Source: Thermoplasmatales archaeon (GTDB taxonomy: Archaea; Thermoplasmatota; Thermoplasmata; Thermoplasmatales; Thermoplasmataceae). Taken from it: DNA of 64,000 nt. Every line of letters begins with the position of its first letter. Position 1 is the first letter of the stretch. A model generated the notes under the pieces. That model did no database searches and was not told the origin of the DNA. It saw only the letters and a list, made by a program, of their open reading frames with translations. A program made the translations under genes and the position numbers. Positions 18,517-26,907 of this stretch are shown piece after piece. The stretch spans positions 124,001 through 188,000 of the forward strand of contig JAJSLM010000003.1 of NCBI GenBank assembly GCA_026127925.1. Reading direction: 5' to 3'.

Positions 18517-19266
18517 ATGAAGAATGATCTTGAAGGAAAAATCTCAATAGTGACTGGAGGAACTCGTGGAATAGGACGTGGAATTTCAAAAATACTTGCT
18601 GAAAACGGTTCTTTAGTTGCAGCCATTTATGGAAATAGTGACATAGAAGCCCAGTCATTACTTAATGAGATTGGAAATGAAAGGCTTATAATCGCTAAAG
18701 CTGACTTATCATCTCATAGTGAATGTAGAAAAGTTGTTGATCTCGTCGTTTCAAAATTAGGTGGAATTGACATACTTGTTAATAATGCCGCAATATGTCC
18801 ATTCAGAAATATATTTGATATTGATCCAGAATTATGGAATAGAACATGGGAAACAAACGTTTCGGGGCCTTTTTTTATGTCTCAGTATGCGGGAAGCTAC
18901 ATGAAGGAAAATGGGGGGTCAATAATTAATATTGGGAGTATAGGGATATTTTTAGGCTCGGAAACTCAAGTCCATTACAATGCCACAAAAGGGGCACTGT
19001 TTTCAATGACCCGTAGTCTTGCAGTAGCATTTGGAAAATATAATATAAGGGTGAATTGTCTTGCCGTGGGGGGTGTTCCAACTGATATGAATAAGGATCA
19101 ATACACAGAGGATTATCTCAATTGGCTTGTTAAAAAACTTCCCTTGCACAAAATGGGGACTCCAGACGATATAGGAGAGATGGTTGCGTTTCTCGCTTCT
19201 GAAAGAGCAGCATGGATAACAGGGGCTCTCATACCAGTGGATGGTGGAAGATTAGTTGCACCCTGA
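18517..19266 (+). CDS. SDR sugar dehydrogenase (copy 1)
   Basis: This is a 249-residue classical SDR: TGGTRGIGRG nucleotide motif at 13-22, NNAAICPF (about 89-96), catalytic Ser in NIGSIG, and the YxxxK site in HYNATKGAL. The C-terminal DGGRLV is typical of the family. It is a paralogue of the SDR at 44403, with which it shares the unusual NNA(A/G)ICPF motif. In this context an L-rhamnose 1-dehydrogenase or 2-keto-3-deoxy-L-rhamnonate 4-dehydrogenase is likely. It follows the HTH_10 regulator by 53 bp and may be co-transcribed. Confidence 0.8.
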   Translation: MKNDLEGKISIVTGGTRGIGRGISKILAENGSLVAAIYGNSDIEAQSLLNEIGNERLIIAKADLSSHSECRKVVDLVVSKLGGIDILVNNAAICPFRNIFDIDPELWNRTWETNVSGPFFMSQYAGSYMKENGGSIINIGSIGIFLGSETQVHYNATKGALFSMTRSLAVAFGKYNIRVNCLAVGGVPTDMNKDQYTEDYLNWLVKKLPLHKMGTPDDIGEMVAFLASERAAWITGALIPVDGGRLVAP

Positions 19267-19319
19267 ACTCCAGAACTCTTAGTAAGAGTTCGATGATCTG
19301 AAATGCGCTCGAAGGACAT

Positions 19320-19419
19320 GGATCCATAACATCAAAATCATTCAGCCACATCTCGACACTTCTCGATTATCTCCATGAACGATCTGTCTTTGGCGGATTC
19401 AAGATATGTTATGGATCCA
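19320..19419. repeat. Inverted repeat at the distal end of IS debris
   Basis: TGGATCCATAACAT at 19320-19333 is the exact reverse complement of ATGTTATGGATCCA at 19406-19419, with 72 bp between. The position just beyond the IS21-like C-terminal coding remnant suggests a mobile-element end or a hairpin. A related TTATGGATCCA occurs near 33130 in the second IS cluster. Confidence 0.4.
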
Positions 19420-19429
19420 CGTCAGTAGC

Positions 19430-20683
19430 ATTCTCTCGAAACCTTCCTCGTAGAGCTTACACTGTACCGAAATTCAGGTACAGAATCAATGTGTGTTAGG
19501 ATCTCATCCTTCACAACCTCGGCAGGTACCTTTCCTGTTGTTGAGTTCATCTTACCATTCGCCTCAACAAGCCATGGGGAGCACTGTGCATTCATGTCCT
19601 CAAGGGAGGAGAAATTTCTTCCATTGAAGAAATTCCTCCTGAGGTACCCTATTTTCCTCTCTATCTTTCCCTTCGTCTGTGGCCTATACGGAAAACACAG
19701 ACGAATGTTGAATCCATAATGCTTTTAAAAACGCAGAAATGCTTCGTTAAATCTCGATTCTGAGGCCTTTATCTTACGATCTATGACGATCTGCTTCATG
19801 AGATCATAAGATCCATTCTGGACTTCCCCAATAAAGTCTTATAGGTGTCGTCGAAGAGTATCTCTGAAGGTATACCGCCTGTGTACCGGAAGGCGTTCAT
19901 GTGCATTTTGATCACGTTCTCCGTTGATATGTCTGTGGTGAATTCAACATAGCGGTATCTGGAATAGCCAAGTATGTACGAGAATGCGTAGAGTTTCCTC
20001 CTTTTTCCATCGATCTCTATGTATCCGAAGGAACCAAAATCCACCTGTGCCTGCCTTCCAGGTTCGGTCTCGAACCTGATCACTGCAGTGATGGCATGAT
20101 CCTTTCTCAGTGTGGCGCAGTAATACTTGAGCGTTGAGTACCCACCCTTATACCCTTTCTTCCTTATCTCCTCAAGTATACGGACTGCTGAGAGATTGTA
20201 CCGATCTATTCGCTCCTTTATGTACGCTTTGTAAGATTCCAGCTTGGATACCCTGTTCTTCTTGCTGTACTCCGGAGGCTTCTTTCCCTTCAGGTACCTT
20301 CTCACTGTTAGGATTTTGGAAACTTTACTTTGGCATTTTTGGAAAATATTCAACTGGCATTGACAGCGTTTAAGGATAGCTGAGATTCCATATCGATCCG
20401 TTAGAGCCGTAGAGGCATGGAAGACGCCGAAGGATAATGTTGGCTTTATCCTGAGATCGGTGAGCGAGAACTTTTTCATCGCCTCCCTGCATTCCTGAAA
20501 TATCCTCCTGTACCTTTCCCAGTCAGATTCTGGTTTCACAGGACCGAGGTACTTCAGTGTCTTTGTCTTATGTCTATCATTCTCAATGGCCCTTTCGGCT
20601 ATGGAGGCGTATTCAAGAGCAGCTGAACCCGGCCTTACCTTTGTGTATCTCAGGAACACAGAGCTGGAATCGTGTGGAGACAT
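19430..20683 (-). pseudogene. Chimeric transposase remnant: IS1634-like N-terminus joined to IS21 IstA
   Basis: Reading on the minus strand, residues ~1-105 from 20683 resemble an IS1634-family N-terminus (FLRYTKVRPG, then HKTKTLKYLGPV). The frame then passes directly into an IS21 IstA protein (LTVRRYLKGKKPPEYSKKNR, QAQVDFGSFGYIEIDG, EILFDD). After a break near 19796 the IstA tail continues in another frame with stops: PYRPQTKGKIERK, then NFFNGRNFSSLEDM and TTGKVPAE. An IS21-like element thus appears to have inserted in an IS1634-like one, and both then decayed. No IstB is visible. Confidence 0.7.
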
Positions 20684-20782
20684 ACATATAAATGTGCATC
20701 AATTATGCACATACACACAGCACGACAATGTGTTGAAATAGGGAGGAAATGAAAGAGCCTGGAAAAAAGGTATTAAACTATG

Positions 20783-20804
20783 TCATGCGGAACTCAAGTT
20801 TAAA
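20783..20804. repeat. Terminal inverted repeat of the IS1634-like element (copy 1)
   Basis: The 22-bp TCATRCGRAACTCAAGTTTA plus AA is shared by 20783-20804 and 34813-34834 with two purine differences. In the first copy it lies upstream of the IS1634-like N-terminus, in the second downstream of an IS1634-like C-terminus; that is the arrangement expected of left and right terminal repeats. The outer edge is one base from the stop codon of the MBL-fold gene. Confidence 0.6.
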
Positions 20805-20805
20805 A

Positions 20806-21579
20806 TTATTCAAGATCTGGATCATATGCAGGCAGCACCTTTCCGAGTTGCGGAAGCAGTTTGTATGCCTCCAGACATTCGTGAAGGTTCTCTGCGATAC
20901 CAATAGGGATGTGAGATTTAATGTTTCTGTACTTGAACGCTGCGTCACTGAATACACGGACTCCGTCATCTGTGTTTATGGCAAATGCGGTTGATGAACG
21001 ATGATGGCATCCAACTGGAATAGCAGTTATCCCCGGTAGGAGAACTACAGGTGAAGTCCCCTCAAAGAAATGTATTTTATGCTTGCCTTTCGAGTTCATG
21101 AAATTTCGTATATTCTTAGGCATATATAGGTATGGATCTTTCACCTCCGTGTCTGTCGGATCCTGAATATCCTCTGTCCACCCCTTTTTATTTATGTGTA
21201 TCGTTGCATTAACAAACTCGTCCAGACGTCCACACGTATAATCCTGCACTGGAGTCATGGCTACGTTTCGAATGTCGGTAGGCCTGAAACCATGTTTCTC
21301 CAGTTGACTGATTGAATCATAGGATCTGAACAACGCACGTTCTCCTGCAAATTTAATCATTGCCTTATTTCTGTAAGATAGATCAAGTGGCATACCCGTA
21401 TTTATTAACAAATTGTCCTTTGAATTATGCGCAAGGATCATGTGAAATTGTAGATTTTCCCATTCTCCCCAGCCTTTCATCCAGTAGACCTCGGGTGCAG
21501 GAACTTGAGCCTCTCCTACTTTAATAACTTCCAGCCGAAAAGCATCCTCAGTGGAAATCATACTTGATTCCAAAGCCAC
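20806..21579 (-). CDS. Metallo-beta-lactamase-fold protein lacking metal ligands (paralogue B)
   Basis: The product has 257 residues from the first ATG, or 251 from an internal ATG at 21561. It shares with paralogues A and C the LLINTG (57-62), the replaced metal motif TPVQDYTCG (109-117), CHHRSS (191-196), FSDAAF (210-215) and YDP (252-254). The C-terminus ends at DPDLE, about 10 residues short of both paralogues, and an IS terminal repeat starts one base after the stop. It overlaps the rhamnonate-dehydratase-like gene by 32 bp (14 bp from the inner start). That coupling makes a role at the sugar-lactone/acid step attractive, but a metal-free mechanism would be required. Confidence 0.7.
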   Translation of the reverse strand: MALESSMISTEDAFRLEVIKVGEAQVPAPEVYWMKGWGEWENLQFHMILAHNSKDNLLINTGMPLDLSYRNKAMIKFAGERALFRSYDSISQLEKHGFRPTDIRNVAMTPVQDYTCGRLDEFVNATIHINKKGWTEDIQDPTDTEVKDPYLYMPKNIRNFMNSKGKHKIHFFEGTSPVVLLPGITAIPVGCHHRSSTAFAINTDDGVRVFSDAAFKYRNIKSHIPIGIAENLHECLEAYKLLPQLGKVLPAYDPDLE

Positions 21580-22669
21580 TCCCCTCTGGCAGAGTAAAAT
21601 AACCCTTATCAGGTTTCGGAACGTTAGTTACGTGCTGCTCCATCCATTCTCTGTACTTTGTAAGGAATTCTGACATGGGGGCAACAGCCTCCTTCTCAGA
21701 CATTGTGAAATGCAGATTATATATATTGCTAGTATGAGGTATGACTGTGGCACCATAAACCTCCGCCAACGCGGCTATTTTTTTCATGCTTGTAATACCG
21801 CCAGTCCAGACCGCGTCGGGCTGCAAAATTCTAACTCCAGCATCCAAGAGTCTTTTCATATCATACAAAAAATAGTGATGCTCACCGGCGGAAATTGGAG
21901 TTTCTACTGCATGGGTAAGAAGACTATACGCTTCGAAATCGTCTGGAAGCAATGGTTCTTCAACCCAGGCAAGCTCATACTTCTCTAGTTTACCTATCAT
22001 AGTTCTGGCGAAATTGTAATTCCACGACATCCAAGCATCTGCAGCCAACTCCAAAGAATAACCAATTGTATCTCTTACTGTCTTCACCAATCCAAGGTTC
22101 TTCTCGATTGCGTACGGATCAGATGGTCCAGCAGCAAATCTCATTTTCATCGTTCTGTAGCCTTCTTCCACGTAGCTTATTGCTTCCTTAGCAAGTTCTT
22201 CGGCCGAGAGAGGGTGGAGATGACTGGCATACGCTCTGATCCTTTCTCGTGTCTTACCCCCGATTAGAGAATAGACCGGTATATCCAACGATTTGCCCAG
22301 TGCATCGTACATGAGGAGATCTACGGCGCTGATCGAGTGCATTACAAGACCCCCACGTCCCAGAGGCATTGTGTATCTGTAAAGCAGATCCCATGCTTTA
22401 CTAGTCTCTGTCAAATCGAAACCATAAATCACTCGCGATATCTTCATTACAAAATCGGCAACAACTTTTGATACTGCAATGTAACTCTCTATACCTTCAT
22501 CTGTCTTCAGCCTTAGGAATGATATCTGATCGAGCAAAGCAGCTTCGACAGGTGAAATTTGTCCCAAAGTGTTGACGTAATAGTCTGTTGGCTTTACGTA
22601 TGGATACAATGGCTGCTCAACAGATTCTGTTCGAATAATATCGATACTTGCTATTTTCATTTTGCTCAC
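21548..22669 (-). CDS. Enolase-superfamily acid-sugar dehydratase, L-rhamnonate dehydratase-like
   Basis: The 373-residue product has the enolase-superfamily signatures: KMR (about 154-156), ELAADAWMSW with the first metal Asp, WVEEPLLPDD with the Glu, SAGEHH with the third ligand, the general-base pair in LQPDAVWTGG and IPHTSNIYNLHF. The pattern DxWMSW...EEPLLPDD...GEH...QPD..W.GG...PH.S..Y.LHF matches L-rhamnonate dehydratase (RhmD/LRA3) best. GTG at 22669 or ATG at 22660 could be the start; TATA-like boxes suit both. It would convert L-rhamnonate to 2-keto-3-deoxy-L-rhamnonate. Confidence 0.8.
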   Translation of the reverse strand: MSKMKIASIDIIRTESVEQPLYPYVKPTDYYVNTLGQISPVEAALLDQISFLRLKTDEGIESYIAVSKVVADFVMKISRVIYGFDLTETSKAWDLLYRYTMPLGRGGLVMHSISAVDLLMYDALGKSLDIPVYSLIGGKTRERIRAYASHLHPLSAEELAKEAISYVEEGYRTMKMRFAAGPSDPYAIEKNLGLVKTVRDTIGYSLELAADAWMSWNYNFARTMIGKLEKYELAWVEEPLLPDDFEAYSLLTHAVETPISAGEHHYFLYDMKRLLDAGVRILQPDAVWTGGITSMKKIAALAEVYGATVIPHTSNIYNLHFTMSEKEAVAPMSEFLTKYREWMEQHVTNVPKPDKGYFTLPEGSGFGIKYDFH

Positions 22670-22813
22670 GAGCAGTTATTTAACTTTCAAATTAAAAGTT
22701 TTTCCGGACATTTCCTATAAAAATGAATATATATTGAGATGATTACTGTATGAAACCAACTCCTAAATCATTGCGCACAGTAGTCTGCGCCGCTCTAAGC
22801 ATGGAGAATTAAG

Positions 22814-23740
22814 ATGAAGGCTAATGATATTTACAAAGGAATTTTTCCTGCAATTCCCACAATGTTCTCGCAAAACGGAGATCTCGAATTAGATGACCTG
22901 AAAAAAACAGTTAGATTCCTAGTAGATGAAGAAGTCAGCGGCATATTTTCTCTAGTAATAGGTGGTGAATTTTATAAATTGAGCGACAAAGAACGAATGA
23001 CGGTGGCAGAGCAAACTGTGAAGTACGCTAATGGTGATCTGCCAGTGTTTATTGGTGTAACTCACTCAGGATCGCTTCCATCCATTTATCTCGCCAAGCA
23101 TGCCGAGTCAATAGGTGCAGATGGCATAGTGATTTCTTATCCATATTTTGCCCCTTTTATTCAGGAGGCTAAAGCCGGTTTGATGAAGTATATTTCTGAT
23201 GTATGTGACGCCGTAGATATTGACGTCGTGATTCAAGATTACCGGTCTTCTGGATCAATCTCATTTACTGCCAGACAGATATCTCAGCTTGTTAAGAGAC
23301 ATAGTAACATATCCGCTCTCAAGATCGAAGGATCCGGTCACCTGGAAAAGATAAGGAAATATCTTAATTCGCCAGGTAGAAAGGTACCAATTCTGGGTGG
23401 GATGGTAGGAAAGCACTTTCTGGAAGAATTAAAAATAGGCGTAACAGGAACGGTACCTGGAGCTGCCCTTCCCGAGACCTATCGTTCTATTTATGATCTA
23501 TTTCTGTTGAATCGCCAGAATGAAGCTCTGGAAAAGCAATCCGAGCTAGATCCATACCTTGACTATATAATTTCTCATTTCGTGTCATTCGTTGACATTG
23601 AAAAGCGTATACTTAAGAGAAGAGGCATTATAAATAGTATACAAATGCGTGAGCCGAGAATAACTATGCAAGAATCGGATCTTGCTTCATTGGAAAACAT
23701 ATTAAAGAAAATAGAACAAATTTTCAAGTTACAACTGTAA
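22814..23740 (+). CDS. DHDPS-family aldolase/dehydratase (copy 2)
   Basis: This 308-residue class I aldolase-fold protein is divergent (144 bp) from the rhamnonate dehydratase gene. The Tyr of the active site is in VVIQDYRSSGS and the Schiff-base Lys in ALKIEGSGH. The pyruvate-carboxylate loop has VIGGEFYKL instead of the usual GTTGE. It is more divergent than the copy at 9730. The location favours cleavage of 2-keto-3-deoxy-L-rhamnonate to pyruvate and L-lactaldehyde; a 2-keto-3-deoxy-pentonate dehydratase is another possibility. GGAGA precedes the ATG by about 7 nt, so this gene may use a Shine-Dalgarno site. Confidence 0.75.
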   Translation: MKANDIYKGIFPAIPTMFSQNGDLELDDLKKTVRFLVDEEVSGIFSLVIGGEFYKLSDKERMTVAEQTVKYANGDLPVFIGVTHSGSLPSIYLAKHAESIGADGIVISYPYFAPFIQEAKAGLMKYISDVCDAVDIDVVIQDYRSSGSISFTARQISQLVKRHSNISALKIEGSGHLEKIRKYLNSPGRKVPILGGMVGKHFLEELKIGVTGTVPGAALPETYRSIYDLFLLNRQNEALEKQSELDPYLDYIISHFVSFVDIEKRILKRRGIINSIQMREPRITMQESDLASLENILKKIEQIFKLQL

Positions 23741-23834
23741 AAATAGGTATTGCTCAACAATTACCTCACTTCTCAACAGACCAGTAGGTGTAATCTCAAT
23801 TCCAAATTTCTTTACACTATTGATCAAAGCATGC

Positions 23835-24878
23835 TCAGGGGCATAACACATGCCTGCCGATTTCTGAACCTTCTTGAATCTCATCCAAGGCCAAGTTCAC
23901 ATCATCTAATGGGTGCCGTATTACAAATGATTTGATCTTGTTTTGTTCAAGTAGATTACTGGCGTCTATGAAATCAAGCATCGTCCCATAGTTGCTTCCG
24001 ATTATTTTCTTCTCATACCCTACAATGTCAAAAACTGAAAAGGTCCCTTCACTGCCATATAATCCGACGAGAACGATAGAGGAATTAATCCTTGCGTACA
24101 GTGATTTACTTATATTCATCAAACTCTCCCTGGAACCAACAAGATCGATAGCTGAGATTTTTCCGTCATTGGACGTAAAACTCTTTACCGTTTGTTCAAG
24201 TTCTGTCGGTCGGATTGCAATGTCAGCCCCTAATTTCTCCGCAAACCTTAGTTTTTCATCCTTGCGAGAAACTGCAATTATTGGTATCATCGGCGCTAAA
24301 GTCTTCATTATTTGAATTGTGTATAGTGCGATTCCGCCAACACCATATACTAGTGCCGTCGAATCGGTTCTGTTACCGATTTCAGTTAATACCTTCTTTA
24401 CTGCGGAGTATGATGTCGTGCCCGCATCGGCAATTGGAGCAAAATCAACGACATCGCTACTCTTTAGCTTATGGAGAAATCGATACGAATCTACATACAT
24501 GTAATCTGAAAACCCTCCGTTGAAGAATGATTGGCCGGGAACAGCCATATTAATGCATAGGTTGAAGCGACCCTCTAAACAAAAATTACAAGTGAGATCA
24601 CTCCAAACTGCATAAACGATAACCTTGTCTCCAGGCTTTATGTTTTTGACCTTTTCCCCGATTTTGATTACCTCTCCGACATTTTCATGGCCAAGGACAA
24701 AAGGCAAGCTAAATCCTTTCCTTATAATGTTTCCTTTCCAGATCTCTACATCGCTTCCGCAAACGCCCGCACCCAGAATACGTAGAAGAACAGATTCGCC
24801 TTGTGGTTCTTTAATATCTATCTCGCCGATGGACATTTTTGTTTTAAACTCTGTCAAAAGGGCTGCTCTTGACTTCAT
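23835..24878 (-). CDS. Zinc-type medium-chain alcohol/polyol dehydrogenase
   Basis: The 347-residue MDR protein has GVCGSDVEIW with the catalytic-zinc Cys, GHENVGEV with the His, and a Rossmann segment YGVGGIALYTIQ. The structural zinc loop reads SDLTCNFCLEGRFNLC, where an Asp takes the place of the first of four Cys. It is the last gene of a six-gene minus-strand operon and overlaps the CaiB-family gene by 4 bp (ATGA). It probably oxidises a hydroxyl of a sugar-acid intermediate, with NAD(P). The exact substrate is not deducible. Confidence 0.8.
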   Translation of the reverse strand: MKSRAALLTEFKTKMSIGEIDIKEPQGESVLLRILGAGVCGSDVEIWKGNIIRKGFSLPFVLGHENVGEVIKIGEKVKNIKPGDKVIVYAVWSDLTCNFCLEGRFNLCINMAVPGQSFFNGGFSDYMYVDSYRFLHKLKSSDVVDFAPIADAGTTSYSAVKKVLTEIGNRTDSTALVYGVGGIALYTIQIMKTLAPMIPIIAVSRKDEKLRFAEKLGADIAIRPTELEQTVKSFTSNDGKISAIDLVGSRESLMNISKSLYARINSSIVLVGLYGSEGTFSVFDIVGYEKKIIGSNYGTMLDFIDASNLLEQNKIKSFVIRHPLDDVNLALDEIQEGSEIGRHVLCP

Positions 24879-26134
24879 GCAATAACACCTCTTTCTTTGA
24901 GATCCTTTATTCTATCTTCAGAATATCCCAGTATTTCGCTTAGGATTGCTTCCGTATCCTGACCGAGTGTTGGAAAACCTCTCCAGATTCTACCGGGATT
25001 TGAGGTGAACTTTGGAACCACATCTATGCCTTTTACCTTCCCTATATTCTCATCTTCCCACTCGACAATGAGATTGCGTTCCTTGACGTGATTATCGTTG
25101 AGAAAATCAAGAATACTGTTTACTTTGGAAGTGGGAATGCTCTCCTGTTTCAAGGTGTTTTCAGCCTCCTCAACTGTCTTCTTAGAAAGCCATTCCCTGA
25201 GAGTGTTCTCTATTTCCTTCCTCTTGTTTTCTCTGAATTTAATGTCGTCATAGATTACCGGGAAACCCAGCAATTTCCTCAATCTAGTCCAGGTAGCGGG
25301 ATATGGTGCTGACACGGAAATCCATCCATCTGCGCATTTGTAGAACCCATATGGAAATAAGTCAGGGTGTTCGTTTCCTTGCCTCTTAGGTTCCTTTGCC
25401 TTGGGATATGAAGCCAAGAAAGAGTAATAAGGATCAAGTATCCTTACCAGCATTTCATATTGGGCAATATCGACAATATCCCCAGAATCGCTTGATTTCG
25501 CTGTTATATAGCTCAAAACTGAGGAAAAAGCGATCCATATGCTGGATACATAGTCGGCAATAACCCAAGGTACTCTCAACGGTTCTTTCTCGTATCCCAC
25601 CAGACTTGCGAATCCGCTATAGGCCTGAATATCCAGATCGTGCGCTGGGTCTCCCTTCTTTGGACCCGTCTGCCCAAAACCAGATAGGTGGACAACAGAT
25701 ATTCTTTTATTTAATGCTTTAAGATCCTCGTCACTGAAGCCATGCCTATCAAGTGTGCCGGGCCTAGAAGCCTCTATGAAAATGTCAGCCCACTTTACAA
25801 GCCCCCTAAATATATCCCTCCCTTCATCGGACTTAAGAAAGTCCAGGCCTATCGCCAGTTTGTTCCTACCGTTCTGAACTCCATGGGCGGAAACTTGGTC
25901 TTTCGACGACGGAGGCATCAGAGGCTCACTAAATCTATAACTATCTGAAGTTGGAGGTTCAAAAGGTGGAGAGTCGATATGTATGACCTCTGCTCCAAAC
26001 TCTGCTAGTATTGTCGCTCCAAGGTGGCATGCACCGTACCTGCAGGTATCAATAACCTTAAGCCCGCGAAGCGGCCCAAATTCTGGAACCAATTTTTTCT
26101 TGCTTTTATTGCTACGCTCATTTTTATCGTTCAT
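24875..26134 (-). CDS. Family III CoA-transferase (CaiB/BaiF type)
   Basis: The 419-residue protein has the family III pattern: GPLRGLKVIDTCRYGACHLG at about 19-38, EFGAEVIHID, GRNKLAIGLDF, and the catalytic-Asp region HDLDIQAYSGFASLVG. Such enzymes move CoA between carboxylic acids (formyl-CoA:oxalate, mesaconyl-CoA C1-C4, carnitine). A hydrophilic Lys-rich leader of about 16 residues precedes the fold. It overlaps both neighbours by 4 bp. With the MaoC-type hydratase two genes upstream it implies that an acid from this pathway is handled as a CoA thioester. Confidence 0.85.
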   Translation of the reverse strand: MNDKNERSNKSKKKLVPEFGPLRGLKVIDTCRYGACHLGATILAEFGAEVIHIDSPPFEPPTSDSYRFSEPLMPPSSKDQVSAHGVQNGRNKLAIGLDFLKSDEGRDIFRGLVKWADIFIEASRPGTLDRHGFSDEDLKALNKRISVVHLSGFGQTGPKKGDPAHDLDIQAYSGFASLVGYEKEPLRVPWVIADYVSSIWIAFSSVLSYITAKSSDSGDIVDIAQYEMLVRILDPYYSFLASYPKAKEPKRQGNEHPDLFPYGFYKCADGWISVSAPYPATWTRLRKLLGFPVIYDDIKFRENKRKEIENTLREWLSKKTVEEAENTLKQESIPTSKVNSILDFLNDNHVKERNLIVEWEDENIGKVKGIDVVPKFTSNPGRIWRGFPTLGQDTEAILSEILGYSEDRIKDLKERGVIA

Positions 26135-26907
26135 AATTTCATCACCCCGTCCAGGAATCTTTCTTCTAGTTTAGGATCGAAGATCGGTATTATAACATCC
26201 ATTTTATCCAGTCTGTTAAAAACTTCGTACGCTTCATCTATACTTTCTAGTATTCCGATAGGAGTACGTTTGGTGTAATTTTCTAATTTAAAAATACTGT
26301 CCGTGAATGCGACTCTTTTTCCATTTATATTGAAGACAATGATCATACTACTTCGGTGATGCACGCCTCCGAACATTATTTCAGCATTCAAATCCTTTAT
26401 CTTCTGTTCGGAGAGGAGAACTATGTTTTCTCTCTGTTCGGTCACTAGTTTGCATAGAACAGGTTTTTCAATTATAATCTCTAGTGGGAGATCGGAAAAC
26501 GATCCTCTCTTCAAATTGGGAGCCCAGAAATCTATCCACCCATCTCTGTAAAGCATAATCTTTGCGTTGTCAAACAAATGAATATTCCCAGTATTGTAGC
26601 CAACGAATGGTGATATGAAAACGTAATCAATATCATCAGGTGTGATATTTAGCTTTTTCAGTATCTCCTTCATAGAGTTGTATTTTATAAATTTAGAGCG
26701 ACTATCCCATTTGCTCCAAAAGTTTGCGAGATTTTCTGGGTTATCCGGCACACCAGTGTTGATCAATATATTTTTACCGTTTATATGCAAATAAAACACA
26801 TAAAAATTTATATTCTCCCAAGTATCAAAATTCTGCATATAGTAAACTTCTGCAGAAGGAACTGGCAGTTCTCCAACTTTAAAAAATAACACCTTGTCTT
26901 CACTCAA
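26131..26907 (-). CDS. Metallo-beta-lactamase-fold protein lacking metal ligands (paralogue C)
   Basis: This 258-residue protein has exactly the length of paralogue A. It has ILINTG (47-52), then SPFVGYNTG (99-107) in place of THxHxDHxGG, then GVHHRSS (181-187), FTDSIF (201-206) and FDP (243-245). The shared changes across A, B and C show that ligand loss is ancestral to the group, not local decay. The gene overlaps the GH88-like gene by 8 bp and the CoA-transferase by 4 bp, so its product is made with a defined catabolic set. Function is unknown. Confidence 0.78.
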   Translation of the reverse strand: MSEDKVLFFKVGELPVPSAEVYYMQNFDTWENINFYVFYLHINGKNILINTGVPDNPENLANFWSKWDSRSKFIKYNSMKEILKKLNITPDDIDYVFISPFVGYNTGNIHLFDNAKIMLYRDGWIDFWAPNLKRGSFSDLPLEIIIEKPVLCKLVTEQRENIVLLSEQKIKDLNAEIMFGGVHHRSSMIIVFNINGKRVAFTDSIFKLENYTKRTPIGILESIDEAYEVFNRLDKMDVIIPIFDPKLEERFLDGVMKL

